Both the position numbers and the translations under genes were made by a program. Shown here piece after piece: positions 1 through 4,951 of a stretch of DNA of 5,380 bases. The notes under the pieces are model-generated. The model did not search any database and had not been told where the DNA came from. It saw nothing but the letters and a program-made list of their open reading frames with translations. Positions within the stretch are counted from its first letter, which is position 1. Every line of letters starts with the position of its first letter. Source of the DNA: Sphingobacteriaceae bacterium (GTDB taxonomy: Bacteria; Bacteroidota; Bacteroidia; Sphingobacteriales; Sphingobacteriaceae); the NCBI GenBank assembly GCA_025450155.1, contig JANWIB010000045.1:1-5380 (forward strand), in the 5' to 3' direction.

Positions 1-112
1 ATTTAAGTGTGTAAGCATAACGAAGTAAATTTGCTTCGTAAAATACATGTGCCGGACCTGCAAAATCAAGAACGTGTACTTGAGGAAGTAAAACAAAATA
101 TATATTGGCCAT
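1..112 (-). CDS. GlxA-family AraC-type transcriptional regulator, N-terminal fragment (cut by window edge)
   Basis: Reading the minus strand from the ATG at 112-110 gives 37 uninterrupted codons to the left edge, starting MANIYFVLLPQVHVLDFAGP and continuing with AHVFYEA. The hydrophobic strand followed by LDFAGP and a VFYEA helix is the typical start of the DJ-1/PfpI (GATase1-like) domain in GlxA-type regulators. In that family this domain precedes a C-terminal AraC helix-turn-helix, which would lie outside the window. Members act in the cytoplasm as DNA-binding regulators, and the ligand is usually unknown. The start is supported by the domain beginning right at this Met. No Shine-Dalgarno sequence precedes it, as is usual in Bacteroidota. 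The gene lies behind metK on the same strand, but the metK terminator and 127 bp separate them, so it probably has its own promoter. A stand-alone PfpI-like protein without the HTH cannot be excluded. Confidence 0.8.
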   Translation of the reverse strand, partial: MANIYFVLLPQVHVLDFAGPAHVFYEANLLRYAYTLK

Positions 113-239
113 ATAATTAGGGGGTCTAATGTATTCTATATGATATTTAATATCAATTTATCAAGTATTAGTACAACTTTAATATAGATAGGGAGAAACA
201 AAAAGTTTGTTACTTCTAAAAGTAGATAGATAATGTCAT

Positions 240-271
240 AAAAAAAGCCTTCTGTTATTTCAGAAGGCTTT
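240..271 (-). terminator. Intrinsic (rho-independent) terminator of metK
   Basis: A perfect 11-bp inverted repeat, AAAGCCTTCTG (244-254) and CAGAAGGCTTT (261-271), encloses a 6-nt loop. Read on the minus strand, the stem is followed directly by an uninterrupted T run (seven T, complement of 240-246, partly within the stem). It starts 22 bp past the metK stop codon. The plus-strand side has only a broken T tract, so it should work mainly for minus-strand transcripts. Confidence 0.92.
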
Positions 272-292
272 AAAATTTTCCTAAAAGAGTTA

Positions 293-1546
293 TTAGATTC
301 CGAAAGCAGTTTTTACCTTATTTACATGATCTAACTTTTCCCAGGTAAATAATTCAACTTCCACCTGTTTCCTCTCACCATTCGTTCCTTCAAACTCTTT
401 CTTCACTACAACGCTTTCACGTCCCATATGGCCATAAGCAGCAGTTTCAGAATAAATAGGATTGCGAAGTTTCAAACGAGCCTCAATTCCATAAGGAGTC
501 ATATCGAAGATTTCACCTACCTTCTGAGCAATCTCGCCGTCATTAAGCCCAACTTTAGAAGATCCGTACGTATTAACATAAATCCCCATTGGGTCCTTAA
601 CACCAATAGCGTACGAAACCTGCACTAAAACTTCGTCGCAAACACCTGCCGCAACCAGGTTTTTAGCAATATGACGGGTGGCATAGGCCGCAGAGCGGTC
701 TACTTTAGATGGGTCTTTTCCGGAAAATGCGCCTCCGCCATGAGCTCCTTTGCCGCCATACGTATCCACAATAATTTTGCGTCCAGTAAGGCCGGTATCG
801 CCATGTGGCCCGCCAATCACAAACTTCCCGGTAGGATTAATGTGATATTTAATACTGTTATTAAACAGATTCTGCAATTCCGGTTTAAGTTGTGCTTTTA
901 CCCTCGGAATTAGAATGTCAATAATATCCTTTTGGATTTTTTGCTGCATTTTTTCTTCTGTATCAAAATCATCGTGCTGTGTGGAAACCACAATAGAATC
1001 TATTCGTACCGGCCGATGATCATCAGCGTACTCAATAGTTACCTGCGATTTTGCATCAGGACGTAAATACGTAATGGCTTTATTTTCTCTACGAAGTGCC
1101 GCCAATTCGATCAGGATTTTATGAGCCAAGTCTAATGCTAAAGGCATATAGTTTGAAGTCTCTACAGTAGCATAACCAAACATCATTCCTTGGTCACCAG
1201 CGCCCTGCTCTTGTTTTTCTTTACGATCTACACCTTGATTAATATCAGCAGATTGTTCGTGAATAGCTGAAAAAATTCCGCAAGAGTCAGCCTCAAACAT
1301 GTATTCAGACTTGGTGTATCCAATTTTTCTGATAACTTCTCTGGCAATTTTTTGAACATCAAGGTAAGTCTTAGATTTTACCTCGCCTGCTAAAACCACT
1401 TGCCCGGTTGTAACCAATGTCTCACAAGCTACTTTAGAATCCTTATCCCAAGCTAAAAAATTATCAATGAGTGCATCGGATATTTGATCGGCAACTTTAT
1501 CCGGGTGTCCTTCTGATACCGATTCTGATGTAAATAAATAGGGCAT
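293..1546 (-). CDS. metK: S-adenosylmethionine synthetase (methionine adenosyltransferase)
   Basis: This cytoplasmic enzyme makes S-adenosylmethionine from methionine and ATP, releasing phosphate and pyrophosphate. SAM is the methyl donor of the cell. The 417-residue product is slightly longer than the roughly 385-residue E. coli enzyme, but all family landmarks are present. They are the N-terminal SESVSEGHPDK segment (residues 7-17, with His14, Asp16 and Lys17), the GAGDQG signature (115-120), the GGPHGDTGLTGRK segment (245-257) and the glycine-rich GGGAFSGKDPSKVDRS loop (270-285). The ATG at 1546 is the natural start because PYLFTSESVSEGH begins the domain at once. No Shine-Dalgarno sequence is seen upstream. 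The gene is transcribed alone, divergently from the SUI1-like gene, and ends in a strong terminator at 240-271. I could not recognise a SAM riboswitch or a clear promoter in its leader. The family assignment is secure. Confidence 0.98.
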   Translation of the reverse strand: MPYLFTSESVSEGHPDKVADQISDALIDNFLAWDKDSKVACETLVTTGQVVLAGEVKSKTYLDVQKIAREVIRKIGYTKSEYMFEADSCGIFSAIHEQSADINQGVDRKEKQEQGAGDQGMMFGYATVETSNYMPLALDLAHKILIELAALRRENKAITYLRPDAKSQVTIEYADDHRPVRIDSIVVSTQHDDFDTEEKMQQKIQKDIIDILIPRVKAQLKPELQNLFNNSIKYHINPTGKFVIGGPHGDTGLTGRKIIVDTYGGKGAHGGGAFSGKDPSKVDRSAAYATRHIAKNLVAAGVCDEVLVQVSYAIGVKDPMGIYVNTYGSSKVGLNDGEIAQKVGEIFDMTPYGIEARLKLRNPIYSETAAYGHMGRESVVVKKEFEGTNGERKQVEVELFTWEKLDHVNKVKTAFGI

Positions 1547-1655
1547 AACAAAAAATGAAATTACAAATTATATTAATTTAATTATGCAAGAGTGGGAGTA
1601 CAGAAAGATTGATAAGTAAAAATCAGTATTGTTTTTAGCACTTTTTTTTACGTGG

Positions 1656-1685
1656 TTGCAATCAACGCAAATCAATCCACTTTTG
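1656..1685 (+). promoter_or_regulatory. Possible Bacteroidota-type promoter for the SUI1-like gene
   Basis: TTG at 1656-1658 is followed after 19 nt by CACTTTTG at 1678-1685. The Bacteroidota sigma factor recognises a -33 TTTG/TTG and a -7 TANNTTTG with roughly this spacing, so the match has one mismatch in the -7 box (C for the first T). Transcription would start near 1690, leaving a leader of about 140 nt that contains the inverted repeats described at 1772-1807. In AT-rich DNA such matches occur by chance. Confidence 0.25.
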
Positions 1686-1696
1686 CGCTGGCAAAA
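1681..1696. repeat. Perfect 6-bp inverted repeat with GCTG loop
   Basis: TTTTGC (1681-1686) and GCAAAA (1691-1696) form a perfect short hairpin around GCTG. A second, weaker pair, GTTG/CAAC (1655-1658 and 1663-1666), lies just upstream. Neither is followed by a T run on either strand, so they are not terminators. They lie in the divergent metK/SUI1 control region and could be binding sites or RNA hairpins. No function can be read from sequence alone. Confidence 0.35.
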
Positions 1697-1771
1697 ATGC
1701 AAAATTTTTAGGACTAAATCAATATCAAGGAAGAATAAAATTTCGCTTCTGCACTGGCTATCAGAAATAGA

Positions 1772-1807
1772 AGGGGAATAAGTATTTTTAACCCCTAAAA
1801 CTTATTC
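1772..1807 (+). promoter_or_regulatory. Interleaved inverted repeats in the leader of the SUI1-like gene (alternative hairpins or pseudoknot)
   Basis: AGGGG at 1772-1776 pairs with CCCCT at 1792-1796. GAATAAGT at 1776-1783 pairs perfectly with ACTTATTC at 1800-1807. The order is arm 1, arm 2, partner 1, partner 2, so the two stems interlock. In RNA this gives either two mutually exclusive hairpins or an H-type pseudoknot, with about 8 nt between arm 2 and partner 1 and 3 nt between partner 1 and arm 2's partner. The structure ends 21 nt before the ATG, where it could affect ribosome loading. The complementarity is seen directly. A regulatory role is inference, and it matches no riboswitch family I recognise. 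Confidence 0.4.
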
Positions 1808-1821
1808 ATTACTATAGTGAT
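1808..1821. promoter_or_regulatory. Near-perfect palindrome directly before the SUI1-like start
   Basis: ATTACTATAGTGAT is symmetric in six of its seven pairs, with a perfect ACTATAGT core at 1811-1818. It adjoins the interleaved repeats and ends 7 nt before the ATG. With no loop it cannot form an RNA hairpin, so if functional it would be a dimeric DNA-binding site. Chance occurrence in AT-rich DNA is quite possible. Confidence 0.22.
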
Positions 1822-1828
1822 CTAAAAA

Positions 1829-2173
1829 ATGTCAAAAAAAAATAAAAATATTAGCGGAGTTGTCTATTCTACAGATCCCGGATATTCTTATAATTACGAT
1901 GAGCATCCAGAGTTCGAAACTTTACCTGCTGATCAGCAAGACTTACGCATTCAACTGGATAAAAAACAAAGGGGCGGGAAGGCTGTGACACTGATTACCG
2001 GATTTATTGGAAAGCCGGAAGACCTTGAGATTTTAGGAAAGAAATTAAAGCAAAAATGTGGGGTAGGGGGTGCAGTTAAAGGAGGTGAAATAATTATTCA
2101 GGGAGATTTTAGAGAAAAAATAATCAACTTACTACAAACCGAAGGATATAAAATAAAACAGATTGGCGGCTGA
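1829..2173 (+). CDS. SUI1/eIF1-like translation initiation factor (YciH type)
   Basis: The 114-residue product is a stand-alone bacterial SUI1 protein, related to eukaryotic eIF1 and E. coli YciH. A variable lysine-rich and acidic N-terminus (about residues 1-35) precedes the SUI1 fold. The fold shows the family pattern: RIQLDKKQRGGKAVTLITGF (40-59), LGKKLKQKCGVGGAVKGGEI (69-88) and IQGDFREKIINLLQTEGYKIK (90-110). The basic RGGK loop and the KCGVGGAVK segment are the parts expected to contact the small ribosomal subunit in eIF1. YciH-type proteins have been linked to initiation fidelity and stress-time translational inhibition, but the role in Bacteroidota is not settled. The start has A-rich flanks and no Shine-Dalgarno sequence. 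Codons 2-6 include a nine-A run (1834-1842). The gene appears monocistronic, divergent from metK and 132 bp before upp. No clear terminator follows it. Confidence 0.93.
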   Translation: MSKKNKNISGVVYSTDPGYSYNYDEHPEFETLPADQQDLRIQLDKKQRGGKAVTLITGFIGKPEDLEILGKKLKQKCGVGGAVKGGEIIIQGDFREKIINLLQTEGYKIKQIGG

Positions 2174-2246
2174 AGATCATCAGAGGATCTGCATCCAGGC
2201 ATAAATTGATTAAGGCAAAAACAAGGATCTCAAATGTGGGTTATTC

Positions 2247-2276
2247 TTGTAGATTTGGAAGATCTTAATAACCTTT
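2247..2276 (+). promoter_or_regulatory. Possible promoter for the upp operon
   Basis: TTG at 2247-2249 is followed after 19 nt by TAACCTTT at 2269-2276. This partly matches the Bacteroidota -33/-7 pattern TTTG and TANNTTTG: TA and two of the four TTTG positions agree. It would place the start of transcription about 20 nt before the GTG codon of upp. The position is sensible for an operon that needs a promoter in this 132-bp gap, but the match is imperfect. Confidence 0.22.
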
Positions 2277-2305
2277 AGTATCTATAGCACTCTAAATTTT
2301 ATCAG

Positions 2306-2950
2306 GTGACATTCCTTTTAAATCAAATCAATTCAATCGGCAACAACTTCATGGCCGAGTTACGCGATGCACAGATTCAGCAGGACTCGATGCGTTTTCG
2401 CAGAAATATGGAGCGGCTGGGTGAAATCTTCGCCTACGAGATCAGCAAAACGCTTGATTATGTAGAAACCGAGTTTGAAACCTCTCTGGGTACTGCCGCG
2501 GTACCAATTTTAGAGCATCAACCTGTAGTTGCAACTATTCTCCGGGCGGGTTTACCACTTCACCAAGGCTTGCTCAATTATTTTGACCGTGCTGATTCTG
2601 CTTTTATTGCCGCTTATCGTAAAACTCAAAAAGGTGATGATTTTGAAATTAAAATGGAATATATTTCGGCTCCAGACCTGAACGATAAAGTGGTTATTAT
2701 AGCCGATCCAATGCTGGCTACCGGTATGAGCATGGTGTTGTGCTGTAAAGAATTGCTGGCTAAATACAAGATAAAGCAACTACACATTGTGTCTGTTATA
2801 GCCAATACAGATGGAGTAGCCCATGTAAAAGCTAATTTGCCTAAAGCGCAATTATGGCTCGGTGCCATAGATGAAGAAATGACTACCAAGGCCTATATTG
2901 TGCCTGGTTTAGGCGATGCGGGCGATCTGGCCTATGGCCTTAAAGAATAA
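2306..2950 (+). CDS. upp: Uracil phosphoribosyltransferase
   Basis: This cytoplasmic salvage enzyme converts uracil and PRPP to UMP and pyrophosphate. The 214-residue product has the type I phosphoribosyltransferase fold. The PRPP-binding motif is VVIIADPMLATGMSM (129-143, with Asp134, Thr139 and Gly140), and the C-terminal uracil-binding segment is YIVPGLGDAGDLAYG (197-211). The TILRAGLPLHQGLL segment (77-90) is also typical. The GTG at 2306 is the best start: an in-frame stop lies at 2285-2287, and the stretch TFLLNQINSIGNNFMAELRD resembles the N-terminus usual in Bacteroidota homologues. The in-frame ATG at 2351 would remove 15 conserved-looking residues. The gene heads a four-gene set, with only 5 bp to the next start. 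Base composition and codons look more balanced than in the two genes that follow. The function is secure; the exact start is likely. Confidence 0.96.
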   Translation: MTFLLNQINSIGNNFMAELRDAQIQQDSMRFRRNMERLGEIFAYEISKTLDYVETEFETSLGTAAVPILEHQPVVATILRAGLPLHQGLLNYFDRADSAFIAAYRKTQKGDDFEIKMEYISAPDLNDKVVIIADPMLATGMSMVLCCKELLAKYKIKQLHIVSVIANTDGVAHVKANLPKAQLWLGAIDEEMTTKAYIVPGLGDAGDLAYGLKE

Positions 2951-2955
2951 ATTTT

Positions 2956-3435
2956 ATGATTAAAAAAATCAGTCTTTTGCTTGGGTTAGCACTTTTCTTT
3001 ATCGCCTGTCAACAGACTGAAAAGGGGATTAATAGTAGTTCTGCAGCAATTGATACGATTGAAACACTTGATTCTGATGATTCGGAAAAGCCTGACAGGA
3101 AAGCTGCCCATGTTGATAGCGATAAAGAGACTGAAGAGAAGATTTTGGATATATTGGCTAAGTTGCCAGAGTATCAGAAGACAGAAAAATATATTGATTC
3201 GTTGAGTAAGGGTAAAAAAGGTGTTGCTTCGATGCTTGATAAACCCACCGCAAATGAGCCGGATTATTATAAGGTAAGTGTGGGGTATAATGGCGATGCT
3301 CGTTTTGAGACTTATTACCTATTTTATGTTAACCCAAATACAGCTGATATAAAAATTATGGATGAGGTTACAGGTGACGTGGTTTCTATGGACGTTTGGA
3401 GAAAACGGAAGCAAGATGAAAATAAGCTGAAATAA
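2956..3435 (+). CDS. Small uncharacterised lipoprotein
   Basis: The 159-residue product starts with a classic lipoprotein signal: two lysines, a hydrophobic stretch (residues 5-17) and a lipobox FIAC with Cys18 as the lipidated residue. After signal peptidase II cleavage it would be anchored in a membrane facing the periplasm or the cell surface. The acidic surface-export signal known from some Bacteroidota lipoproteins is not evident after the cysteine (QQTEKG). Residues 25-60 are Ser/Asp/Glu-rich and probably a flexible linker. The C-terminal part (about 65-150) looks folded, with aromatic, strand-like runs YYKVSVGYN (104-112) and FETYYLFYV (117-125), and ending MDVWRKRK. I do not recognise a named family. 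The gene lies 5 bp after upp and 4 bp before the next exported protein, so co-transcription is very likely, yet no link to uracil salvage is apparent. The nearby lspA product would process it. Confidence 0.85.
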   Translation: MIKKISLLLGLALFFIACQQTEKGINSSSAAIDTIETLDSDDSEKPDRKAAHVDSDKETEEKILDILAKLPEYQKTEKYIDSLSKGKKGVASMLDKPTANEPDYYKVSVGYNGDARFETYYLFYVNPNTADIKIMDEVTGDVVSMDVWRKRKQDENKLK

Positions 3436-3439
3436 AACT

Positions 3440-4207
3440 ATGTTTAAGGCTACGTCACTTTTTTTAGGGGTATACGCAATTATGGCGCTTGCTTATCAGG
3501 GTTATGCCCAGAAAAAATCCAAAATGGCTGATTTAAATGGCGATGGCATAAAAGACACTATCTATATTGATGTTAGAAATGAGGAAGGGCTCTTTACATT
3601 AAAAATAAATCAAACCATCTATAATGGGGAAACGGATAATATGGAGGACATGATTACCATCGTGGATATAAACAAAAAAGACAACTTTAAGCAAGTTGCG
3701 CTTCAGAACATTGGCCCCAGCGAAGATTACAGTACACTATTTTTGGGTTACGACGGTAAAAAAATATATGAAATAGGGCAAATAGAGGGTGTAGTTAACG
3801 AAATGCAAATAAATGGTACTGGAAAACTAACAACTAAGACAAGGGGAAGCATATTGCACACCTGGTGGTTTGATGATGTTTATTTTCTTAATTCAATGAA
3901 CAAACTTCAAAGAATTTTTAAAAAGTATTATGCTATGGATGGTGAAGGGAATGTTAGTAAGGTTACAGTTTTACATGAATTGAATTTGGTAAAATATCCG
4001 GAAAATAGGGTGAAAAAGTCAGATAATATAATTAAACTAAAACTAGGTGAAAAAATACTACTTGTAAAAACAGATAATAAAAAATGGGTACAAGTAAGAA
4101 GAAAAGGTGGTGGTTTTGGGTGGTTCTCCGTGAATGATTTTAACATTATTGATGGGCTTAAGTTACCTGCAACTGAGGTGTTTGATGGATTAAGCATGGC
4201 GGATTAA
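3440..4207 (+). CDS. Secreted protein with Asp/Asn-rich loop and C-terminal SH3-like region
   Basis: The 255-residue product carries a signal peptide (about residues 1-23, likely cleaved after GYA) without a lipobox, so it should be periplasmic or secreted. Directly after it comes DLNGDGIKD (31-39), the Asp/Asn calcium-binding loop pattern seen in FG-GAP/VCBS and dockerin-like repeats. A degenerate second copy, DINKKDNFK (76-84), follows. Residues 100-150 contain GYDGKKIYEIG and a Trp/aromatic-rich WWFDDVYFL. The C-terminal part (about 175-238), with LKLGEKILLVKTDNKKWVQVRRKGG and GWFSV, resembles a bacterial SH3-like domain. Such domains often bind peptidoglycan or protein ligands. Proteins of this layout seem familiar to me from Firmicutes, but that is memory, not a search. 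The start is 4 bp after the lipoprotein stop, so the two are probably co-expressed. The region around 4010-4100 is conspicuously AT-rich. The specific function is unknown. Confidence 0.85.
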   Translation: MFKATSLFLGVYAIMALAYQGYAQKKSKMADLNGDGIKDTIYIDVRNEEGLFTLKINQTIYNGETDNMEDMITIVDINKKDNFKQVALQNIGPSEDYSTLFLGYDGKKIYEIGQIEGVVNEMQINGTGKLTTKTRGSILHTWWFDDVYFLNSMNKLQRIFKKYYAMDGEGNVSKVTVLHELNLVKYPENRVKKSDNIIKLKLGEKILLVKTDNKKWVQVRRKGGGFGWFSVNDFNIIDGLKLPATEVFDGLSMAD

Positions 4208-4219
4208 ACTAACCATTTT

Positions 4220-4918
4220 ATGAAGGAGAAAATCCGGCATATTTTCTTTGATTTGGATCATACTATTTGGGACTTTGATAAAAATGCGGAGGAAACACTT
4301 CATGAGCTTTACCATACCTATGCCTTAAAAGAGTTGGGCCTGCACTCTGCTGATATTTTTATTGAAACGTATACCCGAAATAATCATGCTTTATGGGCAG
4401 AATACCATCTTGGGAATATTGATAAGCAGTACTTACGAAAAAACCGGTTTAGAAAAACATTTATTGAGCTGGGTTTATCGCATGAAGTTGTACCCGCTAG
4501 TTTTGAAGATGATTATGTTCGTATTTGCCCTACAAAAACCAATCTGTTTCCTCAGGCTCATGAAACCCTGTCTTACCTTCAAAAAAAATATAGCCTGCAC
4601 CTGATATCAAATGGATTTAAAGAATCTACCGAATTAAAAATTGCTGTTACGGGTTTGGGTCAATACTTTAAAAATGTGATAATTTCTGAGGTGGTGGGTG
4701 CTAATAAACCCGACAAAGCAATTTTTGAATATGCTTTACATAGAGCTGAAGCGGCCAAGGTTGAAAGTTTGATGATTGGAGATAGCTTAGAAGCCGATAT
4801 TCGTGGAGCGATGAACTTTGGTATAGAAGCGATTTATTTTAATCCGGAAAATAAAGAGAAACCATCAGATGTAATTCTTCAAATAACTTACCTGGAAGAG
4901 TTAATGTATGTATTGTGA
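4220..4918 (+). CDS. HAD-superfamily hydrolase, YjjG-type pyrimidine nucleotidase
   Basis: The 232-residue product has all four HAD motifs. Motif I is FFDLDHTIWD (9-18, with nucleophile Asp11 and acid/base Asp13). Motif II is LISNG (Ser130), motif III is ANKPDKAIF (Lys163), and motif IV is IGDSLEAD (Asp188 and Asp193, Mg2+ binding). The stretch of about 85 residues between motif I and the core is a helical C1 cap. Size, cap and the DLDHTIWDF start fit the YjjG/YfnB subgroup, 5'-nucleotidases that dephosphorylate pyrimidine nucleoside monophosphates, including non-canonical ones. The substrate assignment is inference from the family; phosphoglycolate phosphatase-like activity is the main alternative. 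The protein is cytoplasmic, with no signal peptide. The gene lies 12 bp after the secreted-protein gene and appears to be the last in the upp operon. It ends 33 bp from the convergent lspA, with no strong terminator between. Confidence 0.9.
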   Translation: MKEKIRHIFFDLDHTIWDFDKNAEETLHELYHTYALKELGLHSADIFIETYTRNNHALWAEYHLGNIDKQYLRKNRFRKTFIELGLSHEVVPASFEDDYVRICPTKTNLFPQAHETLSYLQKKYSLHLISNGFKESTELKIAVTGLGQYFKNVIISEVVGANKPDKAIFEYALHRAEAAKVESLMIGDSLEADIRGAMNFGIEAIYFNPENKEKPSDVILQITYLEELMYVL

Positions 4919-4951
4919 CCTTATTTATTCCTTCTCAGAAGAAATCTTTGC

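Noticed and set aside
428..913. Plus-strand open frames opposite metK (428-628 and 671-913)
   Set aside because: They lie antisense to a clearly real, well-conserved gene and encode no recognisable protein.
1547..1580. TATAATTTG on the minus strand just before metK as its -7 promoter element
   Set aside because: The spacing within the element is off by one from TANNTTTG, and no -33 box lies at the right distance. The region is simply very AT-rich.
1547..1828. SAM riboswitch upstream of metK
   Set aside because: Reading the minus strand of the leader, I found none of the conserved cores I know for SAM riboswitches, and the inverted repeats here lie nearer the opposite gene. A covariance-model search would settle it.
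2552..2889. Minus-strand open frames opposite upp
   Set aside because: They are shadows of the upp coding sequence with no family signature or start signal.
4106..4123. G-rich run GGTGGTGG-TTTT-GGGTGG as a G-quadruplex
   Set aside because: It supports only two-tetrad stacking and is explained by the coding of a glycine-rich GGGFGW segment.
3928..4604. Minus-strand frame 3928-4197 and plus-strand frame 4362-4604
   Set aside because: Each lies wholly within a better-supported gene (the secreted protein and the HAD hydrolase), and neither has motifs of its own.
4927..4945. Small hairpin between the convergent HAD gene and lspA as a bidirectional terminator
   Set aside because: The stem is a 4-bp CTTC/GAAG core plus three outer pairs across a mismatch, with a 3-nt loop and no T run on either side. 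It is too weak to call.
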